Source: Streptomyces antioxidans (lineage in GTDB: Bacteria; Actinomycetota; Actinomycetes; Streptomycetales; Streptomycetaceae). From it: 64,000 nt of DNA. A program made the translations under genes and the position numbers. Under the pieces are notes generated by a model. The model saw only the letters and a list, made by a program, of their open reading frames with translations, did no database searches and was not told the origin of the DNA. Location of the stretch: contig NZ_LAKD02000055.1 of assembly GCF_000968685.2 (NCBI RefSeq), positions 62,001 through 126,000 of the forward strand, written 5' to 3'. This document shows positions 1 through 8,988 of the stretch, piece after piece; position 1 is the first letter of the stretch, and each line of letters opens with the position of its first letter.

Positions 1-2060
1 CGGACCCGGGTGAGCAGCAGATGGCCGCGCTCTCCCATGGTGGCCTGCCAACCGGGGTCGACCACGGTGGTGGCGTCGTCCTCGGCGACGACCGCGGGCC
101 CGGTGACCCGGTCCGAGGGGCGCATACGGTCGCGTTCGTAGAGCTCCGTCCGCTGCCAGCGCCCTTCCGAGAACATCCTTACGGTCGTCACGGGCGCCAG
201 TTCGCCCTCCCTGGGCGGCCGTTGCACGACATGGCCGCCGGTGGGCCCGGACGCGCCGACCGCCTCGACCGACACCGCCTCGACGACCAGCGGCTTGTCC
301 ATGGTGAAGGCGTAGCGGGTGCGGTGTGCCCGGACGAAGTCCTCGGTCATCGCGGGGCCGGAGCCGAGCGGGACGGGGATGGCGGAGTCGGTGCCCGCGT
401 ACCGCAGATGGACCCGGGCGACGGTGTCCAGGGTGTCCTCCGGGACCCCGTCCGCGAGCAGTTCGCCACGGGTCTGGTCGGCCAGCCGCGCGCACAGCTC
501 GCGCACCCGCCGCAGCGTCTCCCCGTCCTCCTGGCCCTCCTCGCTCTCCTCGCCCAGCTCCGCCTCGACGGCCTGCTCGCGCATGGCGGTGGCGTCGGCC
601 ACGCCGATGCCGTACGCGGAGAGCACCCCCGCGAGCGGCGGCACGATCACCGTGCCGATGCCGAGCGCGTCGGCGACCGCGCAGGCGTGCTGGCCGCCCG
701 CGCCGCCGAAGCTGGTGAGCGCGTAACGGGTGACGTCACGGCCGCGCTGTACGGAGATCTTCTTGACCGCGTTGGCCATGTTGAGCACCGCGATGTCCAG
801 GAAGCCCGCCGCGACCTCCTCCGGGCCGCGCCGGTCGCCGGTGGCCTCCGCGATCTCCTCGGCGAGCGCGGCGAAGCGCTCCCGCACGGTCGCCGCGTCC
901 AGCGGCCGGTCGGCGCGCGGACCGAAGACCGCGGGGAAGTGGTCCGGCTGGATCCGGCCCAGCATCACATTGGCGTCGGTCACGGTCAGCGGGCCGCCGC
1001 GCCGGTAGCAGGCGGGGCCGGGGACGGCCCCGGCCGAGTCCGGCCCCACGCGGTAGCGCCGCCCGTCGAAGTGGAGCACCGAACCGCCGCCCGCCGCCAC
1101 GGTGTGGATGTTCATCATCGGGGCGCGCATCCGCACCCCGGCGACCTCGGTGCCGAAGATCCGCTCCAACTCCCCCGCATAGTGCGAGACATCGGTCGAG
1201 GTGCCGCCCATGTCGAAGCCGATGACGCGGTCGTGTCCGGCCTCGCCGGAGGAGCGCGCCATGCCCACCACGCCGCCCGCGGGCCCGGACAGCACCGCGT
1301 CCTTGCCCCGGAAGTGCGCGGCCTCCCGCAGCCCTCCGTTGGACTGCATGAACATCAGCCGGATACCGCGCAGTTCGGCGGCCACGTCCTCCACATAGCG
1401 GCGCAGGATGGGCGAGAGGTAGGCGTCGACCACGGTGGTGTCACCGCGGGACACCAGCTTCATCAGCGGGCTGACCTCGTGGGAGCAGCTCACCTGCGGG
1501 AAGCCGAGGTCGCGTGCCACCGCGGCGACCGCCTGTTCGTGCGCGGCGTGCCGGTAGCCGTGCAGCAGGACGACCGCGGCGCTGCGGAAGCCGTCGCGGT
1601 GGGCGGTGCGCAGCGCCTCGGCGGCGGCGTCGAGGTCCAGGGGGCGGACGACCCCGCCATGGGCGTCCACCCGCTCGGGGATCTCCACCACCCGGTCGTA
1701 CAGCGCCCCGGGGAGCAGGATCCGGCGGTCGAAGAGGCGGGGGCGGTTCTGGTACGCGATGCGCAGCGCGTCCCGGAACCCTTCGGTGACGACGAGGACG
1801 GTCGGCTCGCCCGTGCGCTCCAGGAGGGCGTTGGTGGCGACCGTGGTGCCCATCTTGACGACGTCGATCCGGTCGGCCGGGACCGGATCGTCGGGGCCGA
1901 GCCCCAGCGTCTGCCGGATCCCGGCGACGGCGGCGTCCGTATAGCGCTCGGGATGGTGGGACAGCAGCTTGCGGGTGACCAGGCGGCCGTCCGGACGCTT
2001 GCCGACGACGTCCGTGAAGGTTCCGCCCCGGTCGATCCAGAATTCCCAGCGACCCGTCAC
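1..2060 (-). CDS. 5-oxoprolinase / hydantoinase family protein (N-terminal part)
   Basis: The ORF runs off the left edge, so only the first ~686 residues are present. From a GTG at 2060 it reads FWIDRGGTFTDVV, the ATP-binding Hydant_A_N motif, then a hydantoinase A core with GFDMGGTSTDVSHY. Family members cleave 5-oxoproline (or hydantoins) with ATP in the cytosol. Full-length bacterial 5-oxoprolinases are ~1,200 residues, so the HyuB-like half would lie outside the window. GTG was chosen because the nearby ATG at 2068 is out of frame and hits a stop within four codons. The family is clear; 5-oxoproline versus hydantoin specificity is inferred. Confidence 0.85.
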   Translation of the reverse strand, partial: MTGRWEFWIDRGGTFTDVVGKRPDGRLVTRKLLSHHPERYTDAAVAGIRQTLGLGPDDPVPADRIDVVKMGTTVATNALLERTGEPTVLVVTEGFRDALRIAYQNRPRLFDRRILLPGALYDRVVEIPERVDAHGGVVRPLDLDAAAEALRTAHRDGFRSAAVVLLHGYRHAAHEQAVAAVARDLGFPQVSCSHEVSPLMKLVSRGDTTVVDAYLSPILRRYVEDVAAELRGIRLMFMQSNGGLREAAHFRGKDAVLSGPAGGVVGMARSSGEAGHDRVIGFDMGGTSTDVSHYAGELERIFGTEVAGVRMRAPMMNIHTVAAGGGSVLHFDGRRYRVGPDSAGAVPGPACYRRGGPLTVTDANVMLGRIQPDHFPAVFGPRADRPLDAATVRERFAALAEEIAEATGDRRGPEEVAAGFLDIAVLNMANAVKKISVQRGRDVTRYALTSFGGAGGQHACAVADALGIGTVIVPPLAGVLSAYGIGVADATAMREQAVEAELGEESEEGQEDGETLRRVRELCARLADQTRGELLADGVPEDTLDTVARVHLRYAGTDSAIPVPLGSGPAMTEDFVRAHRTRYAFTMDKPLVVEAVSVEAVGASGPTGGHVVQRPPREGELAPVTTVRMFSEGRWQRTELYERDRMRPSDRVTGPAVVAEDDATTVVDPGWQATMGERGHLLLTRV

Positions 2061-2140
2061 CCCGCCATTGTCGCAGCGGACGGCGGTGTGTCGGCAATGA
2101 GCGGACCGGCGGACGGGTGAGGTACGGGGTCGGCGGACGA

Positions 2141-2235
2141 GGACGGCTGGACGCGCGGGTCGGCGGGCGGGCGCGCGGATCGCGGGGCGAGCCCGGACGC
2201 GGGAGCGGACGGCTGGACGCGCGGGTCGGCGGGCG
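2141..2235. repeat. 29-bp direct repeat, two copies
   Basis: Copies at 2141-2169 and 2207-2235 are identical; each begins GGACGGCTGGACGCGCGGGT and ends CGGCGGGCG. They lie between the glycosyltransferase stop and the 5-oxoprolinase start. No function can be assigned. Confidence 0.8.
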
Positions 2236-2265
2236 CGAGGGCCGTCCCCGGGAGGATGGCCTCCG

Positions 2266-2465
2266 TATGGGCAGCCTCCACGACAACGGCCCCACGGGCA
2301 GCGTCCGTGCGGGTGGCCCTCGCAATGACAGCCCCCGTAAGGGCAGCCTCCGCGGCGACGGCCCCCGTAAGGGCAGCGTCCGCACAGGCAGCCCCCGCGA
2401 CAACGGCCCCCGTACGGGCGGCGTCCGCGGCGACGACCTCCGTAGGGACGGCCTCCTTGCGGGGC
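2266..2465. repeat. 15-bp degenerate tandem repeat, ~13 copies
   Basis: About thirteen units of 15 bp follow a pattern close to CGTAAGGGCAGCCTC / CGCGGCGACGGCCCC, with several alternating as 30-bp pairs. The array sits downstream of the glycosyltransferase stop at 2508. A + strand frame through it reads pentapeptides such as RKGSL and RGDGP, but there is no protein context or ribosome site, so a non-coding array is preferred. Confidence 0.75.
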
Positions 2466-2507
2466 GGTTCCGTGCCAGTGCGGTCCCCGGGTGAGCGGCG
2501 GCTGCGC

Positions 2508-3737
2508 TCACCGCACACCGCCGACGGCCCGGGGCGCGGCGGCCGCCGGAGCGGCCGGGAGGGTGGGGCGCGGGAGCCGACCGCCGTCGGCGCACCGGAC
2601 GCCCTCGGTGGACGCGTCATGGGCGGCCAGGAAGGAGGCGACCGCCACGGGCCAGCCGTAGCGCTCGGCCCGCGCCCGGGCCGCGGCCCGGCGCAGGGGC
2701 TCCGAGCGGCCGAGGACGCGCTCGACGGCGTCCGCGAAGGCCGTTCCGCTGTCCGCGGCGGTCTCGCCCGCCGCGCCGACGATGTCCGGCAGCGCGGAGA
2801 GCGCGCTGACGACGACGGGCGAACCGCAGGCCAACGCCTCCAGTGCGGCGAGTCCGAAGGTCTCCGCCGGGCCCGGTGCCAGCACGACATCGGCGCTCGC
2901 CTGGAGCGCGGCGAGCCCCGCCCGCTCCGCCACATGGCCGAGGAAGACGGCCGGAAGCCCCTCGGCGCGGGCGCGGGCCTCCAGACGCGCCCGGAGCGGC
3001 CCGTCCCCGGCGACCACGAGCGCCGCGGAGACGCCCCGCCGACGCAGCTCGGCGAGCGCGTCGAGGGCCCGGCCCGGCCGCTTCTCGGGCGACAGCCGCG
3101 AACACATGGCGAGGAGCACGGCCGCCCCACCACGGTGGTGGTCCCGCAGCGCCGCGTCGTAGTGGCAGGGGTGGAAGTGGCCGAGATCCACGCCCAGCGG
3201 GGCGCGTACGACATTCCGCGCGCCGATCCGTACGAATTCGCGCGCCGCCCATTCGGTGGTGCAGACGATCCGCGAGTACGCCCGCGCGGTACGGAGGTTG
3301 AGCCGGTCCGCGGCTCCCCCGGCGAACGCGTCCGGCACACCCCAGGTGCGCAGCACGGCGTCCGCGCTCTCGTGGGAGACCATCACGGCCGGTACGCGGG
3401 CGCGCCGCGCCCACTCCCCCGTCCAGCGGAGGGACGTGCGGTCCGACACCTCCAACCGGTCCGGTGCGAGGCCGTCGAGCAGCCGGGCCAGCCGCCGCCG
3501 GTCGGTCAGTACGCGGTAGCCGCCGGTGCCCGGGACGGTCGGCCCGGGCAGCGTGATCACCCGTCCCTGCCGGGTGTGCTCGTCCGAGACCCGCTCGCCC
3601 GGCACCACCAGGACGGCCTCGTGCCCGGCCGCCTGGTACCCGGCTCCGAGCTCACGCAGCGCGGTGCGCAGGCCGCCGGAGGCGGGGGTGACGAAGTTGG
3701 CCAGCCGGACGATGCGCAGCCCCTTGCCGTCGTTCAT
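2508..3737 (-). CDS. GT4-family glycosyltransferase (mannosyltransferase-like)
   Basis: This 409-residue cytosolic GT-B enzyme has an N-terminal glycine-rich loop (FVTPASGGLRTAL) and the C-terminal donor-site motif PAETFGLAALEAL (E-x7-E). The start is the ATG at 3737, preceded by GGGAGGAG. An alternative ATG at 3764 overlaps the upstream stop as ATGA but has a poorer ribosome site. It follows a second GT4 gene in the same direction, so the two are probably co-transcribed and act on the same glycan or glycolipid. The GDP-mannose donor is inferred from related actinobacterial enzymes; the acceptor is unknown. Confidence 0.8.
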   Translation of the reverse strand: MNDGKGLRIVRLANFVTPASGGLRTALRELGAGYQAAGHEAVLVVPGERVSDEHTRQGRVITLPGPTVPGTGGYRVLTDRRRLARLLDGLAPDRLEVSDRTSLRWTGEWARRARVPAVMVSHESADAVLRTWGVPDAFAGGAADRLNLRTARAYSRIVCTTEWAAREFVRIGARNVVRAPLGVDLGHFHPCHYDAALRDHHRGGAAVLLAMCSRLSPEKRPGRALDALAELRRRGVSAALVVAGDGPLRARLEARARAEGLPAVFLGHVAERAGLAALQASADVVLAPGPAETFGLAALEALACGSPVVVSALSALPDIVGAAGETAADSGTAFADAVERVLGRSEPLRRAAARARAERYGWPVAVASFLAAHDASTEGVRCADGGRLPRPTLPAAPAAAAPRAVGGVR

Positions 3738-3760
3738 GGCCCGCTCTCCTCCCACGGCGC

Positions 3761-4927
3761 TCATGCGGCGACCGCCGTACGGGCCGCCAGGACCTCGGTG
3801 TAGTGGTCGATGAGCTGGTCACCGATCGCCTCCCAGGTGCGGCGCTCGACCGCCACCCGCCCGGCGCGCCCCAGCGCCGCCCGCAGCCTCGCGTCGGCCG
3901 CGAGCAGCGAGACGGCGTCGCTCACCTCGGTCGCGTCCCCGGGCGGCACCAGCAGTCCGGTGCGCCCGTGGTCGATCAGGTCGAGCGGGCCGCCCGCCGC
4001 GGGCGCGATCACCGGGACGCCGCTGGCCTGGGCCTCCTGCACGGTCTGGCAGAAGGTCTCCTGGGGCCCGGTGTGGGCGAAGACGTCCAGCGAGGCGAAG
4101 ACACGGGCCAGGTCATCGCCGGTGCGGCGGCCGAGGAAGCGGGCCCTCGGCATGGCCGCCCGCAGCGCGGGTTCACTCGGCCCGTCCCCGACCACGACCA
4201 CCTGGACGCCGGGGCGCCCGCTCAGCGGCGCGAGCAGTTCGACGTTCTTCTCCGGGGCGAGGCGGCCGATGTAGCCGACGATCGGCTCACCGCCGGGGGC
4301 GAGCGAGCGGCACAGCTCCGGGTCGCGGCGCGAGGGGTGGAAGCGCTCGGTGTCGACCCCGCGCGGCCACAGCCGGATCCGCGGCACGCCGTGCTCGTCC
4401 AGGTCACGAGCGGCGGCGGTGGAGGGGGCGAGGGTGCGGTCGGCGGCGGTGTGCACGGCGCGGATGCGCCGCCAGGCCGCGTTCTCGCCCGCGCCGAGGT
4501 AGGTGCGGGCGTAGGAGCCCAGGTCGGTCTGGTACACGGCCACCGCGGGTATCCGCAGCCGCAGCGCGGCGGTCATCCCGCGCGCGCCCAGGACGAAGGG
4601 GCTGGCGAGGTGGACGACATCGCTGCCGTGGGAGGTGATCGCGGCCGCGAGCTTCCGGCTGGGCAGCGCGACCCGGACCTGCGGATAGCCGGGCAGGGGC
4701 AGGGACGGGATGCGGACGACGGGGTACGGATGCGACCGGTCCACCTCCCCCTGGCTCTCGGGCGGGCCACCGGCCGTGGCGGGCGGTGGCCCTCCGGGGG
4801 GACCCGCCGGTGCGATGACCAAGGGGTGATGACCACGGCGGTGGAGGTGGTCCGCGGTCTGCAGCGTGCAGTGAGCGACGCCGTTGATGTCGGGTGGGAA
4901 GGATTCAGTCACGATGGCGACACGCAT
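3761..4927 (-). CDS. GT4-family glycosyltransferase, PimB/MgtA-like
   Basis: This 388-residue protein starts MRVAIVTESFPPDINGVAHC, the N-terminal loop typical of GDP-mannose-dependent alpha-mannosyltransferases. It has a YIGRLAPEKN segment opening the donor-binding half and the E-x7-E motif in PQETFCQTVQEAQ near residue 280. It is the first gene of a two-gene unit with the glycosyltransferase at 2508-3737. Such enzymes add mannose to membrane lipids on the cytosolic face; the exact lipid is an inference. Confidence 0.82.
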   Translation of the reverse strand: MRVAIVTESFPPDINGVAHCTLQTADHLHRRGHHPLVIAPAGPPGGPPPATAGGPPESQGEVDRSHPYPVVRIPSLPLPGYPQVRVALPSRKLAAAITSHGSDVVHLASPFVLGARGMTAALRLRIPAVAVYQTDLGSYARTYLGAGENAAWRRIRAVHTAADRTLAPSTAAARDLDEHGVPRIRLWPRGVDTERFHPSRRDPELCRSLAPGGEPIVGYIGRLAPEKNVELLAPLSGRPGVQVVVVGDGPSEPALRAAMPRARFLGRRTGDDLARVFASLDVFAHTGPQETFCQTVQEAQASGVPVIAPAAGGPLDLIDHGRTGLLVPPGDATEVSDAVSLLAADARLRAALGRAGRVAVERRTWEAIGDQLIDHYTEVLAARTAVAA

Positions 4928-5471
4928 ACCGGTGTTGTCGGCGTACGAAGGGTGGCCCCGGCATCGTGAACGTTTCGCGCCGTGGAACGTCCCATGAGCG
5001 TTGGCCCTCGCACCCCGGGGGGCCCGCTCAGGGCCCCGGAGGGATCACGGCAAACCCGGATGAAACCACTGGAATCGGCGGCCAGTCACTCGGCGTGAAT
5101 GTTTCGCCGCGAACGCCCTGTTCGGGGCGGAGCGGTGATGCGGAGGGTGAGGAGCCTTTCACCCGCCCCCGGAAGGAGGCGCCGGACGCTTAGGGGTTGC
5201 CTGCACGCGACGCCTTGGACGGGCCTGCGTCCGGCACCTTGGGCGCGCCCGCGTCCGACTGCCTTGATGGGCCTGTGCCCGACGCCTTGGGGGGTGCCTG
5301 CGCCCGGATCTTGGAGGGGCCTGCGCCCGACGCCTGGGGGTCTACGCCCGACGGCCTCGGAGGAGCCCGCGTCCGACGCCCCCGGGGGTTGCCCGTCCGC
5401 GGATCTTGGGGCACCTGCCCCGGGACCCCGGGGGGAGTACGTCGGGGCCCGTACGTCGCGGGCGGCCGGGG
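4928..5471. other. Intergenic region upstream of the glycosyltransferase pair
   Basis: The 544-bp gap lies between the HEAT-repeat gene stop and the PimB-like gene start, both on the minus strand. The left part, about 4970-5180, should hold the glycosyltransferase promoter. The right part is a 24-bp tandem repeat. No gene with a ribosome site was found on either strand. Confidence 0.6.
5197..5345. repeat. 24-bp degenerate tandem repeat, ~6 copies
   Basis: About six units of 24 bp resemble GCCTGCGCCCGACGCCTTGG plus four variable bases, with one single-base slip. A + strand frame would read an octapeptide like GLRPTPWx, but no start site or ribosome site supports translation. Degenerate copies continue to about 5400. 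Confidence 0.7.
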
Positions 5472-6953
5472 TCAGAAGCCCGGGGTCTCGGGCCCGATGC
5501 GGCTGCGGACCGCCGTCTGGACCTCGGCCTCCTCCGCCGGGTCGGCGGCCAGCCGACGGAGTTGTTCGACGACGCGGGCGTCGGCGGTGGCGGCGTGGCG
5601 GGCGGCGACTTCGCGGGTGCTCTCCTCGCAGTCCCAGAGGCATTCGACCGCGAAGCCCGCCGCGAAGGACGGATCGGTGGCGGCCAGTGCGCGGGCGGCG
5701 CGGCCGCGGAGGTGGGAGGAGGCCGTCTCCCGGTAGATATGGCGCAGGACGGGCGCGGCGCAGGAGATCGTCAGGCGCCCGGCGCCGTCGACGAGGGTCC
5801 ACAGGGTCTGGGCGTCCGGGCCCTCGGCCCGGACCGTGCGGCGGAGGGCGGCGAGCACGAGCTGGGTGTCGTACTGGCCGCCGCGGCAGGCGAGCATCGC
5901 CGCCGCCGCGTCCCCGAGGGCGTCGGGGCGGTGGGCCCAGACCCGGGCCCGGTCGAGGGCGGCGATACTGCGCATGCGTTCGAAGGCGGAGAGGGCCGCC
6001 TGGGAGACCAGCTGGGAGGCGTCCGGCTCGGTCACGGCGGTCTCGATCAGGTCGAGCACCTCGGGGTCGCCGATCTCCGCGAGGTGCCGCAGCGCCGCGG
6101 CGCGGGCGGCGTCGGGGGCCGACGCGGCGGCGGCGAGGAGTTCGGGCCGGTCCTCGGGACCGGCGACGGCGGCCAGACAGCGGGCGGCCGCGTCGGGGCG
6201 GCGGGCGTCCGGCTTCAGATCGTGCTCCCGCTGGGCCCACAGCAGGATGTCGTGGACGCTCCAGCCGGGGCGCGGTCCAGAGGGCCGCAGCTGGCGCTGC
6301 CACCGGTCGAAGGCGCCGCGCTCGGCCGCCGTGCGCACCCGCGGCCCGTGGTCCGGATCGTCGGCCCACAGCCGCCAGGGCCGGGGTTCGTAGGCGCCGC
6401 GCACCACGGCGGCCAGCTCGGCGTCGCCGTCGGGGGTGCGGGGGAAGTGGGCGAGGATCGCGGGGGCGAGGCCGCGCAGCCCGGTGTCGTCGTCGCGCAG
6501 GGCCAGCTCGTCGAGGGCCCATTCCCAGTTGCTGCCGGCCGCGGCGTAGCGGCGCAGCAGCCGCAGCGCGTCGGACCTGCCGTAGGCGGCGAGGTGGCCG
6601 AGGACGGAGAGGGCGAGCCCGGTGCGCTCCTCGTCGTCGCTGACCAGGTCGTCGGGGTGGAACAGATGCTGTTCGATCTCGTCGAGCCCGGCGTCGAGGT
6701 CCAGGCAGAGCCTGGCGTAATAGAGCGAGCGGTTCTCGACCTGCCAGTCACGGCGGGGGTCGCGCAGCACACAGTGGTGCAGTGCCGCGAGCGCCTCGGC
6801 CCGCGGCGCGGCGAGGGCATGCAGGGTCCCGTCGCCGCGGCCTCGCTGCAGGAGGCCGAGCAGGGTGCCGCTGGGCGCTATGTCTGGATCGAACATGAGG
6901 TCAGCATCCGGTGCGGGAGGTTCGCTGGCAACGGGATTTCCGTCGATCGGCAT
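5472..6953 (-). CDS. HEAT-repeat domain protein
   Basis: A 493-residue protein of paired amphipathic alanine-rich helices, seen as repeated segments such as AALRHLAEIGDPEVLDLIE and LALSVLGHLAAYGRSDALRLL. No catalytic motif or membrane segment is visible, so a cytosolic scaffold or interaction role is likely. The start at 6953 has AGGA ten bases upstream; an internal ATG at 6896 (MFDPDIAPSG) is an alternative and may be the conserved N-terminus of the family. It is monocistronic as far as can be seen. The biological role is unknown. Confidence 0.75.
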   Translation of the reverse strand: MPIDGNPVASEPPAPDADLMFDPDIAPSGTLLGLLQRGRGDGTLHALAAPRAEALAALHHCVLRDPRRDWQVENRSLYYARLCLDLDAGLDEIEQHLFHPDDLVSDDEERTGLALSVLGHLAAYGRSDALRLLRRYAAAGSNWEWALDELALRDDDTGLRGLAPAILAHFPRTPDGDAELAAVVRGAYEPRPWRLWADDPDHGPRVRTAAERGAFDRWQRQLRPSGPRPGWSVHDILLWAQREHDLKPDARRPDAAARCLAAVAGPEDRPELLAAAASAPDAARAAALRHLAEIGDPEVLDLIETAVTEPDASQLVSQAALSAFERMRSIAALDRARVWAHRPDALGDAAAAMLACRGGQYDTQLVLAALRRTVRAEGPDAQTLWTLVDGAGRLTISCAAPVLRHIYRETASSHLRGRAARALAATDPSFAAGFAVECLWDCEESTREVAARHAATADARVVEQLRRLAADPAEEAEVQTAVRSRIGPETPGF

Positions 6954-7209
6954 TCTTGCCGATGTCCTGCCGCCGTATGCGTGATGAACGGTGCGGGACT
7001 AAGGGACTCCCGAGCGCCGCAGCCTACCCGGAATCGCGGCCTCCGCCGATTCCCGCCCGATATGCACCCGGAAGGCCATCGGCATATGCCTCAAGCACCA
7101 CCGGATCGGGTATTGCCAAACCGCTTACGGGATGTCGCAGCCTGTGCAAGAGTCGTTACCGGTCCCTCCCTCAAGACCCGGCCGCGCCGCGCCCGTATCG
7201 GAGAACGTC

Positions 7210-8847
7210 ATGCCGTCCCCCCGCTCCGCGGACCATCCCGCCGTACCGCCTCCCCAGCGTGACACGGTGGACGCCCTCATCTCCCAGACCCAGCTGCTCC
7301 GCGGCGGGCTCGACGCCGTCCGCCGCGACACCGTCGCGGACCTGGGCGGCACGGATGACGCGCAGGTGCGCTGGCAGCGCGCGCTGTGCGAGCTCGCCGC
7401 CCACCAGCTGGACGATCTGGGCCGCCATCTGGGCGAGCTGCGCGAGGGACTGCCCGCCGATGCCCCCGAGACGGCCGGTCCCGCCAGGCCGGTCGACCCC
7501 ACCGGGACCGCCGGTCCCATCGAAACCATCGGCCCCGCCGCGACCATCGGTTCCGCCGAGACATTCGATTCCGTCGAGCCCATCGATTCCGTCGAGGCCA
7601 TCGGTCTCCCCGGGCCGGAGGGCGACGCGGCGGGCGGGGCCCCGGCCCGGAGCGAGGCCGCGGATCACGCCCCCACCGGCGGCGGTTCGCTGCTGAGCCG
7701 GGTCGGCAGCGCCGAGTGGAACCTCCTCACCGACGAGGTGATCTGGTCCGACGAGCTCTGCCGGATCTTCGGCCGCGACCCCGGGGACGGCGGACTCACC
7801 CTCGACGAGCTGCCCTCCTGGGTCTTCTCCGAGGACCAGCCGATCCTGACCGCGATGGTCACGGACTGTCTGGTGGACGGAAAGCCGATCGACGGCGAGT
7901 TCCGTGTGGTGCGCGAGGACGAGGTGGTGCGCACCGTCCATATGGCGGGCGAGCCGGTGCTGGACACCGACGGCAGCACCGCCTCCATGTGGGCCGTGCT
8001 CCGGGACGTGAGCGAGCTGCGCCGCAGCGAGCGGGCGGTGCGCGAGAGCCGGGACACACTGCGCCACCAGCGGCGGATCGCCCGCACCGAGCGCCGGTTG
8101 GCGGTGGAGGTGCAGGAGGCCGTGCTGCCGCCGTGGCGCGGTTCGCTCCGGCTCCCGGCCCGTGACGGCTTCCCTGGTGCCGGTCCGGCGGCCGACGGCG
8201 CCGCCCTGGACCTCGCCGCCCACTACCTGCCCTCCGAGTCCAGCGCCCAGATCGGCGGCGACTGGTACGACGCACTCGAACTCCCCGGCGGCCACACCCT
8301 GCTGAGCGTCGGCGGCCTCACCGGCCACGGTGTGACCGCCACCTGCGGCATGGCCATGCTGCTGGGCGCCGTGCGCGGCATGGCGGTGGCCGGGATCGAG
8401 CCCGGCGCGCTGATGGGGCGGCTCAACCAGCTGCTGGCCGTCTCCTCCCAGCCCGCGCTGGTCGGCGCCGTATGCGCGCAGTACGACCCGGGCACCCGCA
8501 CCCTGGCGTGGGCGCAGGCCGGACACCCCGCCCCGCTGCTGTTCCGCGACGGGACGGGGCGCCCGCTGCGCTCCCCCGACGGCGTGCTGCTCGGCGCCAC
8601 CGCGGGCGCCGCGTACACCCAGTGCGCGGAGCGGCTGGAGCCGGGCGATCTGCTGGTGCTGCACACCGGACGGCTCGCCAGGGACGCCGAGGGCGCCACC
8701 GAGCGGCTGCTCGCGCTCGCGCCACGGCTGACCGCCGCCCACGGCGCACAGGAGTGCGTACGGACGGTGGCCGAGGCGTTCGGCGACGAGCCGCGCGAGA
8801 ACGACGCCTGTGTGCTGATCGCCAGGGTCACCGGCGCCCGCGCATGA
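7210..8847 (+). CDS. PAS-domain SpoIIE/RsbU-like phosphatase, altered active site
   Basis: A 545-residue protein with a low-complexity linker (about 95-150), a PAS fold (about 155-255, WNLLTDEVIWSDELCRIFGRDP) and a C-terminal PP2C/SpoIIE domain (about 300-545). Family members dephosphorylate anti-anti-sigma factors in stress signalling. IGGDWYDALEL keeps one metal-binding Asp. The usual GDVxGHG is GGLTGHG, and the usual TDGL motif is TGRL, so two acidic ligands are missing and the enzyme may be inactive or regulatory. The start at 7210 has GGAG seven bases upstream; an in-frame GTG/ATG at 7132 lacks this. Confidence 0.8.
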   Translation: MPSPRSADHPAVPPPQRDTVDALISQTQLLRGGLDAVRRDTVADLGGTDDAQVRWQRALCELAAHQLDDLGRHLGELREGLPADAPETAGPARPVDPTGTAGPIETIGPAATIGSAETFDSVEPIDSVEAIGLPGPEGDAAGGAPARSEAADHAPTGGGSLLSRVGSAEWNLLTDEVIWSDELCRIFGRDPGDGGLTLDELPSWVFSEDQPILTAMVTDCLVDGKPIDGEFRVVREDEVVRTVHMAGEPVLDTDGSTASMWAVLRDVSELRRSERAVRESRDTLRHQRRIARTERRLAVEVQEAVLPPWRGSLRLPARDGFPGAGPAADGAALDLAAHYLPSESSAQIGGDWYDALELPGGHTLLSVGGLTGHGVTATCGMAMLLGAVRGMAVAGIEPGALMGRLNQLLAVSSQPALVGAVCAQYDPGTRTLAWAQAGHPAPLLFRDGTGRPLRSPDGVLLGATAGAAYTQCAERLEPGDLLVLHTGRLARDAEGATERLLALAPRLTAAHGAQECVRTVAEAFGDEPRENDACVLIARVTGARA

Positions 8848-8988
8848 CGCGGCGCCCCGCGTCGGCGTGACGTGATGAACGGCCCTTCATGAAGCGTCGG
8901 CCCCGCGTACTGCCCTTCAGGCGGTGGCCCCGCGTGTCGCCCTCCGTCGTGCCCTTCGTCATGCCCTCCGTACGGCGTGGTCCGCTCG

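Larger units (their letters stand above)
2061..2507. other. Intergenic region with short repeats
   Basis: This 447-bp gap between two minus-strand genes has no convincing gene. Open frames exist on both strands only because the GC-rich short repeats lack stops. It should hold the 5-oxoprolinase promoter, but no clear -10/-35 pair was recognised. Confidence 0.6.
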
